From: Shewanella carassii
Lineage (GTDB): Bacteria > Pseudomonadota > Gammaproteobacteria > Enterobacterales > Shewanellaceae
Length of the DNA: 64,000 nucleotides
Assembly (NCBI RefSeq): GCF_002777975.1
Contig: NZ_NGVS01000028.1
Coordinates: forward strand, 1 to 64,000
Direction of reading: 5' to 3'
Shown one piece after another: positions 32,993 to 41,455 of the stretch; the first letter of the stretch is position 1, and each line of letters begins with the position of its first letter. The notes beneath the pieces were generated by a model that did no database searches, had not been told where the DNA came from, and saw only the letters and a list, made by a program, of their open reading frames with translations. The translations under genes were made by a program, and so were the position numbers.

Positions 32993-33463
32993 TTAGTTGA
33001 TCTTGAGCAATTCCACATCAAAAATCAGTACCGAACCCGGCGGGATGGAGCCGGCAGAGCGATTGCCGTAGCCCAGGCTGCTGGGTATAAAGAAGCGCAT
33101 CTTATCGCCTTCTGTCATCAACTGAACCCCTTCGGTCCAGCCCTTGATCACCTGATTGAGTGGAAAGGCGATGGGCTCACCGCGATCGACCGAGCTGTCA
33201 AACACTGTGCCGTCAATCAGGGTGCCATGGTAGTGCACTGTCACCTTATCCTTGGGACCCGGATGAGCCTGGCCTTGCCCCTTGTGCAGTAACTGATACT
33301 GCAGCCCCGAGTCTGTGGTGACCACACCCTCTTTATGCTTATTGGCCTCAAGAAATACCTCGCCCTTGGCAATATTCTCTTTTGCCAGTTTTTGGCCATT
33401 CATGGTGGTGAAAAAGTAAAAAATAACTGCGGCGATAACCACCACGGCAAGCAACATTCTCAT
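32993..33463 (-). CDS. FKBP-type peptidyl-prolyl isomerase, membrane-anchored
   Basis: Catalyses cis-trans isomerisation of prolyl bonds to help fold proteins. The 156-residue protein has one N-terminal hydrophobic segment (MLLAVVVIAAVIFYFF, residues 3-18) that should anchor it with the isomerase domain in the periplasm. A short Mip/FkpA-type linker (GEVFLEANKHKEGVVTTDSG) is followed by the FKBP domain: VTVHYHGTLIDGTVFDSS, PLNQVIKGWTEGVQLM, and YGNRSAGSIPPGSVLIFDVE. The active-site aromatic and Asp residues are present. Shorter than Mip-type dimers, so probably monomeric. Confidence 0.93.
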   Translation of the reverse strand: MRMLLAVVVIAAVIFYFFTTMNGQKLAKENIAKGEVFLEANKHKEGVVTTDSGLQYQLLHKGQGQAHPGPKDKVTVHYHGTLIDGTVFDSSVDRGEPIAFPLNQVIKGWTEGVQLMTEGDKMRFFIPSSLGYGNRSAGSIPPGSVLIFDVELLKIN

Positions 33464-33528
33464 TTGGGGATCCTCTATCCTGAAGGTGGCGCTATCTTAG
33501 CAGTTGGACTGCGGCATTTACAGCTAAG

Positions 33529-33792
33529 GGAAGGTGCGAACAAGTCCCATGTGTACTCTGCGTCGGCTTACGGGCTTGGATGCAAGGCGTGGTTCGCAGC
33601 AAATGGCCCTAGTCCTTTGCAAGAAGCACAACACAGCAGGCAGGCCTGTAAGCCACGCCCTTCGGGGCTTTCACAGCAACCGGCTCTCTGCGTTATCCGA
33701 CTTCGACAGGCCCCGGCATGCCTTCAGTCAGATGCCTTGAACGCCAATTGCTGTGCAAGCCAGAGTGCTACGAGGACTTATTCGCACCTTCC
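33529..33792. mobile_element. 264-bp MITE-like element, copy 1
   Basis: A non-coding element with terminal inverted repeats GGAAGGTGCGAACAAGTCC at the left and, read inward from the right, GGAAGGTGCGAATAAGTCC. A second copy at 47260-47523 has the same length and about six differences. Short open frames inside it are present in both copies but follow no known protein. The outermost few bases (TAAGG) may also belong to the element. Confidence 0.85.
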
Positions 33793-33918
33793 TTAGGGTT
33801 ATAGTGTACTTTTGTCGGGCTTTATCCCTCGGGCAGACTTGTGTAGGCTATTGATAAAAAAGTGAAAGCTAAATCAGCTCTCCGCAGAATAATCATAATA
33901 AGACTCAAGGAAACCCCT

Positions 33919-35229
33919 ATGCTCAATCGCGCCTCCCGGCCACTGGTCAAGCTGGTGGATAAGTATCTGCCCGATCCCTATATCTTCGTGCTCCTGCTTA
34001 CTCTATTGGTGTTTGCTGCCGCCATGCTCGGCCAGCAAAAGACACCGGTAGAAGTGCTGGGTTATTGGGGCAGCGGTTTTTGGAACCTGCTTAGTTTCTC
34101 GATGCAGATGTTGCTGGTGTTGGTGGCCGGTTTTATGCTGGCCAGCTCGCCGCCGGTGAAGAAGTTGCTGGATGCCACAGCGTCCCTGGCCCGCAGCGCG
34201 CCGCAGGCTATCATACTGGTGACCTTGGTCTCCTTGGCGGCCAGTTGGCTTAACTGGGGGTTCGGTTTGGTGGTTGGTGCCCTGTTTGCCAAGGCGTTGG
34301 CGCGCCGGGTCAAGGTGGATTACCGTTTGCTGGTGGCTAGCGCCTATTCGGGCTTTGTGGTCTGGCATGGCGGCTTGGCGGGCTCGGTGCCCTTGACAGT
34401 GGCCACACCAGGACACTTTGCCGAGGCGCAGATAGGCATTATTCCTACCTCGGAAACTATTTTTGCCGGCTTTAATCTGCTGCTACTTGCCTTGCTGTTT
34501 ATCATAATGCCGCTGGTCAATCGCTTTATGCTGCCGGATGACAAAGAGTCAGTGATAGTCGATCCTGCGCTGCTCGAGGATGCTGCGCCGACTCAGAGTG
34601 AGAACAAACGCCCGGCCGACTATCTGGAGAACAGCCGGATACTCGGGATCCTGGTGGGCCTGTGTGGTCTCGGGTATCTGGGGTATTGGTTCTTTGTTCA
34701 GGGGGGCAGTCTTAACCTCAACATAGTCAACTTCCTGTTTCTGTTCCTGGCGATAACCCTGCACCAGACGCCGCGCAGTCTGCTGGTCAGTCTCAATGAG
34801 GCGATTAAGGGCGGCGCCGGGATAGTGATCCAGTTTCCCTTCTACGCCGGCATCATGGCGGTGATGGTACAGTCCGGGTTGGCACAGAGTATCTCTTCGG
34901 GTTTTGTTGCCATTGCCAGCGCCGAGTCACTGCCATTCTGGAGCTTTATCAGCGCCGGGGTGGTGAATATCTTCGTGCCATCCGGTGGCGGCCAGTGGGC
35001 GGTACAGGCACCTATCATGTTGCCGGCCGCCGAGGCTCTTGGCGCCGATGTCGCCAGGGTCGCCATGGCGGTGGCCTGGGGGGATGCCTGGACCAACTTG
35101 ATCCAGCCTTTCTGGGCGCTGCCTGTGCTGGCCATTGCCGGGCTCAAGGCCCGGGATATCATGGGTTTTTGTCTGATGCAGCTGCTGATCACCGGCGTGG
35201 TGATAAGTGTTGCCCTCAGCTGGTTTTAG
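33919..35229 (+). CDS. Short-chain fatty acid transporter, AtoE family
   Basis: An inner-membrane carrier of the AtoE family (COG2031), which imports short-chain fatty acids such as butyrate. From ATG 33919 (AAGGA about 8 bases upstream; 436 residues) about ten hydrophobic segments are visible. Typical segments are DKYLPDPYIFVLLLTLLVF near the N-terminus, WLNWGFGLVVGALFAKALAR, SGFVVWHGGLAGSVPL, and the C-terminal IFVPSGGGQWAVQAP and AWGDAWTNLIQPFWALP. No ato catabolic genes are adjacent. It overlaps the convergent HPP-family gene by 14 bp. Confidence 0.88.
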   Translation: MLNRASRPLVKLVDKYLPDPYIFVLLLTLLVFAAAMLGQQKTPVEVLGYWGSGFWNLLSFSMQMLLVLVAGFMLASSPPVKKLLDATASLARSAPQAIILVTLVSLAASWLNWGFGLVVGALFAKALARRVKVDYRLLVASAYSGFVVWHGGLAGSVPLTVATPGHFAEAQIGIIPTSETIFAGFNLLLLALLFIIMPLVNRFMLPDDKESVIVDPALLEDAAPTQSENKRPADYLENSRILGILVGLCGLGYLGYWFFVQGGSLNLNIVNFLFLFLAITLHQTPRSLLVSLNEAIKGGAGIVIQFPFYAGIMAVMVQSGLAQSISSGFVAIASAESLPFWSFISAGVVNIFVPSGGGQWAVQAPIMLPAAEALGADVARVAMAVAWGDAWTNLIQPFWALPVLAIAGLKARDIMGFCLMQLLITGVVISVALSWF

Positions 35230-35764
35230 GCCAGCTATGCTTGCTGATCCCCTTGATATACAGGCTCTTGTGATAGGCCCAACCGAAAGCGAGGATCAGC
35301 AGCAACCCCGAAACCACAGGGGTTAGCAAAAACTGCCAGTCGGCCCCGGCCAGCATTACCAGCAAGGGGTTGGCGCCGGCCGGTGGATGTGTGGTGTTGG
35401 TCAGCATCATCAGGCCGACACCCAGGCCGGTTCCCAGCCCCAGTGTCAGCGGCGACACTCCCAAGGTGTGCAATAACAAGAGGCCCAGAGCGCAGGTGAG
35501 CAGATGGCCGAAGAAGATGTTTTTCGGCTGCGCCAGCGGGCTTTGGGGTAGGGCGTAGAGCAACACCATAGTGGCGCCGAATGGTGCCATCAGCAGCAGA
35601 CTCCAGCTCAGGTTCTGCGTCAGCATCTCCTGTAATCCCGCCAGTAATCCAATACAGCTTCCGGCGCCCAGTGTGGCCCAGGCGGCAGCCTGCCAACGGT
35701 TTGTCGCCGCTTGGGCTGTGTTTTTTGCAGCAGGTGTTGCGGTCAGGGGCGGTGTGTTGTCCAT
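35216..35764 (-). CDS. HPP-family membrane protein
   Basis: A 182-residue integral membrane protein of the HPP family, named for the motif seen here in NTTHPPAGANPLLVML. Four or five hydrophobic segments are visible, including LLLMAPFGATMVLLYALP, also typical. Some plant relatives are nitrite transporters; the bacterial role is not settled. It is divergent from a TetR-type regulator with two palindromic operators between them, so it is probably the regulator's target. An upstream basic/alanine-rich N-terminus of 25 residues is of uncertain length. Confidence 0.85.
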   Translation of the reverse strand: MDNTPPLTATPAAKNTAQAATNRWQAAAWATLGAGSCIGLLAGLQEMLTQNLSWSLLLMAPFGATMVLLYALPQSPLAQPKNIFFGHLLTCALGLLLLHTLGVSPLTLGLGTGLGVGLMMLTNTTHPPAGANPLLVMLAGADWQFLLTPVVSGLLLILAFGWAYHKSLYIKGISKHSWPKTS

Positions 35765-35799
35765 ATCTGTTTTCCTTTGGTTGTCAGCATTTTTGCTTG

Positions 35800-35843
35800 G
35801 TAGAACAATCGGTCTACTTTTTATGGTAGACAGACCGTTCTAC
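35800..35843. promoter_or_regulatory. Two 18-bp palindromic TetR-type operators
   Basis: GTAGAACAATCGGTCTAC (35800-35817) and GTAGACAGACCGTTCTAC (35826-35843). Both have arms GTAGA and TCTAC with 8 bp between, and the two sites are inverted copies of one another. They lie between the divergent HPP and TetR genes and probably control both. Confidence 0.75.
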
Positions 35844-35881
35844 TTTTGTCAAACTCAGATTGAATCGTTAAGGAGCGTGAG

Positions 35882-36442
35882 ATGGACAAGGTTTCCCAAC
35901 TGCTTGCCGGCGCCTTTGAACTCTTTTATCGAGAGAGTGTGCATGGGGTGGGCATCAATCAAATTCTGGCCGAGGCCGGCATAGCCAAGAAGACCCTTTA
36001 TCATCATTTCGAGGGTAAGGAGGCTCTGGTGCTGGCCGTGGTGCGTTATCGCGATCAGCTGTTTTTTGATTGGTTGAATCAAAGGCTGGAGGCGGCGCAA
36101 ACGCCGACGGAGCTGGTTCATGAGCTGTTTAACGCCCTGGATGATTGGTTCAACAGCCGGGTTGAATCCCTGAGCCAGTTTCGCGGCTGTTTCTTTATCA
36201 ATACCGCCGCCGAGTATCCCTCACCCGAGCATCCGGTAAATCGTCTCTGCCGTGAGCATAAGGCCAGGGTTCAAAATGAGCTTGAGCAGAAGTTGTCGCC
36301 TTGGCTTGGCAACGAGCGCGCTCGTGAGTTGGCCGGGCAGTTGTGTTTGATTAAAGAGGGGGCGATAGTCTCGGCCCAGCTCGTCAGTCGGCAGTATGCT
36401 GCCGAGCGCGGCCGCAAGCTGGCACTGAGCTTACTTGATTAA
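35882..36442 (+). CDS. TetR-family transcriptional repressor
   Basis: A 186-residue regulator with an N-terminal TetR helix-turn-helix: LLAGAFELFYRESVHGVGIN, QILAEAGIAKKTLYHHFEGK, EALVLAVV. The helical ligand-binding domain contains FRGCFFINTAAEYPSPEHPV, a segment seen in regulators of the AcrR/YcdC-like group. GGAG lies before the ATG at 35882. It is divergent from the HPP membrane-protein gene with operators in between. The effector is unknown. Confidence 0.92.
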   Translation: MDKVSQLLAGAFELFYRESVHGVGINQILAEAGIAKKTLYHHFEGKEALVLAVVRYRDQLFFDWLNQRLEAAQTPTELVHELFNALDDWFNSRVESLSQFRGCFFINTAAEYPSPEHPVNRLCREHKARVQNELEQKLSPWLGNERARELAGQLCLIKEGAIVSAQLVSRQYAAERGRKLALSLLD

Positions 36443-36500
36443 GCCTAGATGATTGAGCCTGCTTGATAGGTGAGCTTGCCCTTGAGTTTAGAGCCAACCG

Positions 36501-37130
36501 TTAAAAGGCTATCTCGGGCAGCTGTGCCAGCCATCCCAGCTTAAGAGCGGCGCCAAGCACCAACAGGTTGAGGCCGACACAGCACCAGAACAGGAGTCTG
36601 AAACTTGTTTTACTGGTCTTGTGGCGAAACTGATGGCGTGCCAGTAAAGCGCCGGGCCAACCACCGAGCAAGCCGGTCAGTTGCAGGGTCGACTCCTTGG
36701 TGCGCCAGCGGCCAGTTTCGGCGGCCTTTTTATCACGGGCATAGAGCCAATAACAGAGAAGGCTCAGCAGCAGATACCAGACGGGCACCAAGAGCGGCAG
36801 CTTACCCAGTGCCACTAAAGCCAGTAGCAGCAGGGCAAACAGGGCGGTGAGCTTGCCGATGAAAGACTTGTGACTGCTGCGCTTATTCTGCTGACGCTGT
36901 TTTTGTTTGAGTCTGCCCCTGTCCTCGGGAAAGAAGGCCTGTTTTGCCTGGCGCCGACCCTTGTCATCCAGGGTGATGTCAAAGGTCAGCACGTCGCCTA
37001 CTTGTGGCCTGCGACCGCTCAGGCTCAGTGACTTAATGTGCAGAAACACCCGTTCACTGCCGTCATTGGGGCTGATAAACCCAAAGCCTTTATCGTCCTG
37101 CCAATGGCTGACTTTTCCTTTGTGCTTCAT
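36501..37130 (-). CDS. Cold-shock domain fused to DUF1294 membrane domain
   Basis: A 209-residue two-part protein. Residues 1-65 form a cold-shock (CspA-type) nucleic-acid-binding domain with GKVSHWQDDKGFGFISPNDG and VFLHIKSL. After a basic linker (RLKQKQRQQNKRSSHKS) come three or four membrane segments of the DUF1294 type (WYLLLSLLCYWLYARDKKAA, LLGGWPGALLARHQFRHKT). The same fusion is widespread in gammaproteobacteria; its role is not known. It overlaps the upstream DUF418 gene by 4 bp. Confidence 0.9.
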   Translation of the reverse strand: MKHKGKVSHWQDDKGFGFISPNDGSERVFLHIKSLSLSGRRPQVGDVLTFDITLDDKGRRQAKQAFFPEDRGRLKQKQRQQNKRSSHKSFIGKLTALFALLLLALVALGKLPLLVPVWYLLLSLLCYWLYARDKKAAETGRWRTKESTLQLTGLLGGWPGALLARHQFRHKTSKTSFRLLFWCCVGLNLLVLGAALKLGWLAQLPEIAF

Positions 37131-38293
37131 GTGTTTGACTCGTGAGTATTTATGGCGTTATTGATTGGCTTATTGCCGAAGGCCAGACGGCGCCAGAGCC
37201 ATTCCAGCGGCCCTTGGTTGAAGAACCTAAGATAGCAGCTGGCCAGTATTATCTGTACCAAGGCAAAACCCAGGGCTATGGCCAGGTAGTCTATGCGCTC
37301 AAGTGTCAGCAGCAATTCGGGCGCCTGATGGCGAAACAGCCAGATCCCAAAACAGGACTGCAGAATATACAGGCTCAAGGGGATCCGGCCAACCGCCTGC
37401 AGGCGCATTTGCAGCCATGGCAGGCGTCGGCCGAACTTAACTAACAGATGCGCATAGACGATAGCCATGGGAATGGCGCTCAGCATGACCAGAATATCGG
37501 AAAGCATCACCAGTTTGGGGCGGGATTGCAGGCTGAGAATCGTGTCCGCCAGCGACAGCAGCAAGCTCAGTGCCAGCAATTTCCCCAATTTGCCCTGGGG
37601 TAAACCTTGGTCAAACAGCCCGCGACGATACAGGCTAATCCCCAGCAGCATCACACCGCTGATAAACCACAGCAGAGTAAATGGCAGGGAAATCAGCATC
37701 AGCAAGGTCATAAACAGGTGCATCAGCAACTGCTCGCCATAGCTGCCGGTCTAGGCGCTGTATTGTTCATTGAAGAGGGCGTTGCCGCGGATCCAGGCTT
37801 CATCACCCGGCAGAAAGATCATCAGGCCATAGGCCAGGATGCCTATGGCGATAAAGAGCAGTGCCCGCCTTTGCTGGGCTTCAATCTCCAGGTTACGATA
37901 ATGCCAGGCGAGGAGGCCGCAAATGCTATAGGTGAGCAGGATATCCCCCGGCCAGATAAACAGGCTGTGCAGCGCCCCAAAGAGCATCAGCCAGAGTAAG
38001 CGCGAGCGGATTAAGGGGAAGGGCTCCAATCCTCTGGCGAGGAAATTCTGTTGTTGAATATAGAGGCCGACACCGAAGAGCATGGAAAACAGGCTGAGGA
38101 AGCGCCCCTCCAGCAGAAAATTACTCAGGGTTTCGGTAATGGCATCGGTTAAATGAAACTCGGGAAAGGGCGCATAACCATATAAGGTGACGCCCATAAA
38201 ACTCACATTGAGAAAGAATATCCCTAATACCGCCAGCCCTCTGACGGCATCGATATTGGGGTTGTGACTGATTTTGACCGGCTGTCCCTGCAT
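37127..38293 (-). pseudogene. DUF418 membrane protein interrupted by an in-frame amber codon
   Basis: DUF418-family integral membrane protein that would be 388 residues long. The N-terminal part (180 residues, starting MQGQPVKISHNPNIDAVRG, with RGLAVLGIFFLNV typical of the family) ends at a TAG at 37751-37753. Reading continues in the same frame (TGSYGEQLLMHLFMT) to the normal family C-terminus, including RIPLSLYILQSCFGIWLF. The lesion is thus one codon, for example CAG to TAG. No further decay is visible. Read-through or a suppressor tRNA would give the whole protein. The downstream part could also be translated separately from a TTG or ATG near 37720. Confidence 0.85.
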
Positions 38294-38391
38294 CTTTTCC
38301 CTGCCTATTTTTGTATACCATCTATGGCTTTTATTAACAGAGCCAAGTTAGCAATCAAACCCGAATGAGGGAAGTGCTCGCTTGTTTCAAA

Positions 38392-38886
38392 TTATGATCC
38401 CTTCTCGGTCGCGTTTTTAGCCGGCTTGGCCGAGATCCAGAGCCTGATATTGCCCTTGACCACCAGGATATCATTGCTGTCATAGGCGAGCACCTCGACA
38501 TCAAGATCCCCCGGCTGCCAGGCGTTGGCATCAACCTTGGCCACACAGCGGATATCGCTGCCGGCCTTGGCGGTGTAATCCAGCATCATGCCCTTGGGGA
38601 TCCAGCGCAGATGAGGTGGTATTGAAGCCTCGGCCATGACCCCCATCGCCATTTCCAGGCCGTTGCAGATGGCAATGACATGTACTGTACCTATGTGATT
38701 CTCCACTGCGCGGCGTTTACGCAACAGGCATTCACAGTAGTTGGGCTCCAACTGAGTAATTATCGGCTTGATACTGCCAAAGTAGGGTGCCATCCGGCTG
38801 ACCAGCAAGGAGAATATCTTATTGCCAAAGGGCAGGCGCCGGCATTTGTGATACAAGTTCAGGGTCGAATTGGCGGTTTTACTCAT
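38392..38886 (-). CDS. DUF4442 hotdog-fold (thioesterase-like) protein
   Basis: A 164-residue protein with the DUF4442/YiiD-type hotdog fold, related to acyl-CoA thioesterases. Indicators: APYFGSIKPIITQLEPNYCE, RRAVENHIGTVHVIAICNGL (the helix region with NHIGTVHV typical of the PaaI/DUF4442 group), and GLEMAMGVMAEASIP. Substrate unknown. No operon partners; the upstream intergenic region is about 390 bp. Confidence 0.82.
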   Translation of the reverse strand: MSKTANSTLNLYHKCRRLPFGNKIFSLLVSRMAPYFGSIKPIITQLEPNYCECLLRKRRAVENHIGTVHVIAICNGLEMAMGVMAEASIPPHLRWIPKGMMLDYTAKAGSDIRCVAKVDANAWQPGDLDVEVLAYDSNDILVVKGNIRLWISAKPAKNATEKGS

Positions 38887-39279
38887 AGTGATTCCTTGTG
38901 GGTATTCCTTTTTGATGTTTTTTGTTGGTATAGGGTAATGTTTTTGTTATTACTCTGGTCGGATGAGTGTGTATGCTGACGAGCGCTTTGGCAAGAGCCA
39001 AGAGGCAAGAGTTAAAAGGAAAGAGGCACGAGCTAAAAGGAAAGAACCAAGAGCATTGGCTGAGATGATCGAGGGGCTCGCCAATCTGAGCTGGGGCTGA
39101 ACAGATAGAATAAAAACGCGTGGCAGCAACTGGTGCCTGTGCTTAAATGGCGGTTTCTTCTGGAAGGTGCGAATGGGTGAACCTTTTGCAAGTGCAAGAA
39201 TCACTTCCTTGGACAATCCAACTTCAATCAGGATTGGTATAATCCGCGAGAATTATCAAAACAGTAGTAAGGAAACCTA
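38887..39279. other. Intergenic with a 21-bp tandem repeat and a MITE-end fragment
   Basis: No gene seen. Two tandem 21-bp units, GAGGCAAGAGTTAAAAGGAA and GAGGCACGAGCTAAAAGGAA (each plus one A), lie at 39002-39043 in a purine-rich stretch. At 39162-39174 GGAAGGTGCGAAT matches the terminal repeat of the MITE-like elements but the rest of the element is absent. Confidence 0.55.
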
Positions 39280-40200
39280 GTGAAATTTCTGTTGACCTAC
39301 CTCAAGGGGCTGGCCATGGGGGCCGCCGATGTGGTGCCCGGCGTTTCCGGGGGAACCATAGCCTTTATTACCGGCATCTATGACACCCTGCTGGAAAGTA
39401 TTCGCCGTATCAATCCCAGTCTTTGGGGCATTATACGCCGTGACGGCATCAAGGCGGCGTTTGCGCATATCAATGGCGCCTTTTTGTTGAGTCTGTTGGC
39501 GGGGATCCTCAGCAGTATTCTGAGCCTGGCCAAGCTTATTTCTTACCTGCTGGCACATCATCCTATTCCTGTATGGTCATTCTTTTTCGGGCTGATCCTT
39601 ATCTCTGTGGTGCATATGCTGCGCCAGGTCAAGGGCGGTTTTTCACTGCCGCGACTATTGATATTCGCGTTGGGAGTGGCCTTTGCCTGGGGCATTACCG
39701 TGCTGAGCCCGGTCGAGTTGGAGGCCAGTTACTTTAATATTTTTGTTGGCGGTGCCATTGCCATTTGCGCCATGATACTGCCAGGGATATCCGGCAGCTT
39801 TATCCTCTTGCTGTTGGGGCTTTATCCAGCCGTGCTGGCGGCGGCCAAGAATATCCAGTTGGACATTCTCGGCTGTTTTGCTGTCGGCGCCGTGATAGGT
39901 ATCCTGAGTTTCAGCCATCTGCTGTCGGCGTTGCTGCGGCGCTTTCACGATGCCACCCTTATCTTCCTTACCGGGCTTATGCTGGGGACGCTGGGCAAGA
40001 TCTGGCCCTGGAAACAGACGCTGAGCTGGCGCACCAATTCCCATGGTGAGCAGGTACCCCTGGTGCAGCAAAACCTGTCACCCTTTGGCTTTGAGCAACT
40101 GACACAGCAGCCGCATCAGTTGGGGTTGGCGCTCTTGTGTGCCGCCGCTGGAATTGGCCTGGTACTCCTGGTTGAGCGTCTGGGGGCAGGCAAGCAATAA
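39280..40200 (+). CDS. popT: DUF368 undecaprenyl-phosphate translocase (PopT type)
   Basis: An inner-membrane protein of 306 residues from a GTG start (AAGGAAACCTA upstream). DUF368 proteins have been shown to recycle the carrier lipid undecaprenyl phosphate across the membrane for peptidoglycan synthesis, including in Vibrio cholerae. Eight or so hydrophobic segments are seen, with the two family glycine-rich repeats: MGAADVVPGVSGGTIAFITG near the N-terminus and AICAMILPGISGSFILLLLG in the middle. The function is transferred from the family. It ends before a strong terminator. Confidence 0.88.
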   Translation: MKFLLTYLKGLAMGAADVVPGVSGGTIAFITGIYDTLLESIRRINPSLWGIIRRDGIKAAFAHINGAFLLSLLAGILSSILSLAKLISYLLAHHPIPVWSFFFGLILISVVHMLRQVKGGFSLPRLLIFALGVAFAWGITVLSPVELEASYFNIFVGGAIAICAMILPGISGSFILLLLGLYPAVLAAAKNIQLDILGCFAVGAVIGILSFSHLLSALLRRFHDATLIFLTGLMLGTLGKIWPWKQTLSWRTNSHGEQVPLVQQNLSPFGFEQLTQQPHQLGLALLCAAAGIGLVLLVERLGAGKQ

Positions 40201-40242
40201 TTTCAGGCGTTAGTGCCCTGCAGTGAAAGATATCAATGACAG

Positions 40243-40271
40243 AAAACGGGAGCTCAAGGCTCCCGTTTTTT
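40243..40271 (+). terminator. Terminator after the DUF368 gene
   Basis: AAAACGGGAGC-TCAAG-GCTCCCGTTTTTT. Confidence 0.92.
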
Positions 40272-40428
40272 ATCTCCCTTCGAATCTCTCTTAAATGCCT
40301 TTGCGTTACAGGTTTCATCCAAGATGGGTCTTGCTTCGCCAGCGGATAGCCCAGGCTTGCTGGGCTTGACTCCATTTAAGGTCTTGTATGACTTGCCGGC
40401 AAGTCGATCCTTCTTTACTAAAAAATAT

Positions 40429-40486
40429 TGTACAAAAACTTGATCCTTGTACAGGTGTATGCCTTAATCTACTACAAGGTTATACA
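40429..40486 (+). promoter_or_regulatory. TGTACA sites, candidate MerR/LitR-type operator
   Basis: TGTACA at 40429-40434 and at 40448-40453 (13 bp between), and TATACA at 40481-40486, upstream of the ATG at 40499. LitR/CarH-type MerR regulators bind paired TGTACA-like boxes, and the second gene of this operon encodes a MerR-type protein, so autoregulation of the operon is likely. Confidence 0.5.
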
Positions 40487-40498
40487 AGGATTCTCAAT

Positions 40499-41455
40499 AT
40501 GTACAAGTTTGAGCCGCAGCGAATTCAACTGGGTATCAGTGCCTGCCTGTTGGGGCAGCAGGTGCGTTTTGACGGTGGTCATAAGAATTCTGTCTATTGC
40601 CAGCAGGAACTTAGGCAACATTTCGACTTTGTGCACGTCTGTCCTGAGATGGCGATAGGTATGGGCGCGCCGCGCAAGAGCATACGTCAGGTGCGCCGCG
40701 GTGATGAGATTAGGATCCAGAGCCGTGATGCCAGCCTGGATGTAACCGAGAGCCTGCAAAGTTTCAGTGAGCAAAAAGTCGCTGAGTTGGGGTTTTTAAG
40801 CGGTTATCTGCTTTGTGCCAAATCACCTACCTGCGGCATGGAACGGGTCACTGTCTACAAGGAAGGCGGCGATCAGGGGAATCGCAGTGGCATAGGTGTG
40901 TTCGCCAAGGCCCTGATGCAACGCTGGCCACAACTGCCGGTTGAAGAAGAGGGGCGCTTGAACGATTTGGTGATCAGGGAAAACTTTTTCACCCGGGTGT
41001 ATGCCTTCCATGACTGGCAGTGTCTGCTGCACTCCGGCTTGAGCCTGCATAAATTGACCCAATTTCATGCCAGATACAAATACCTCTTGTTGGCGCACAG
41101 TCCGGCTCATTATCGCCAACTTGGCCCCTTGCTGGCTGAAGGTGGTGAAGACTTGCAGGAAACTGCCCGGCGTTACTTCGAAGGCTTTATGGAGGCGCTG
41201 AAAAATAAGGCAAGTCGCCGCAATCACACCAGTGCGCTGCAACACATTCAGGGCTATTTCAAACAAAAACTGACCAAGGCACAGAAGGCTGAGCTTAGTC
41301 AGGTGATAGATGAATATCGTCAGGGGTTGCAACCTCTGTTGGTGCCGCTGACATTGATTAAACATTACTTGAGGGAGCATCCGCAGCCGTATATTGCGGC
41401 CCAGGTTTATCTCAACCCTCATCCACAGGAGTTAAAACTGCGTTATGCCTACTGA
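40499..41455 (+). CDS. DUF523-DUF1722 (YbgA-type) protein
   Basis: A 318-residue protein from the ATG at 40499 (AAGGA 8 bases upstream), with two parts. The N-terminal DUF523 has QLGISACLLGQQVRFDGGHK, VHVCPEMAIGMGAPR and CAKSPTCG with conserved cysteines (positions near 13, 55 and 116). The C-terminal DUF1722, as in E. coli YbgA, has QFHARYKYLLLAHSPAHYRQ and LPLTLIKHYLREHP-like segments. YbgA is encoded next to photolyase in E. coli, and here photolyase is two genes downstream, so a link to photoreactivation is consistent but unproven. First gene of the long operon; overlaps the regulator by 11 bp. Confidence 0.9.
   Translation: MYKFEPQRIQLGISACLLGQQVRFDGGHKNSVYCQQELRQHFDFVHVCPEMAIGMGAPRKSIRQVRRGDEIRIQSRDASLDVTESLQSFSEQKVAELGFLSGYLLCAKSPTCGMERVTVYKEGGDQGNRSGIGVFAKALMQRWPQLPVEEEGRLNDLVIRENFFTRVYAFHDWQCLLHSGLSLHKLTQFHARYKYLLLAHSPAHYRQLGPLLAEGGEDLQETARRYFEGFMEALKNKASRRNHTSALQHIQGYFKQKLTKAQKAELSQVIDEYRQGLQPLLVPLTLIKHYLREHPQPYIAAQVYLNPHPQELKLRYAY

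Noticed and set aside
33529..33792. Protein-coding gene inside the MITE-like element (also in copy 2)
   Set aside because: The frame is shared only because the element is duplicated; it has no ribosome site and runs through the terminal repeats.
39162..39174. Third MITE copy
   Set aside because: Only 13 bases of one terminal repeat match; the body and second end are absent.
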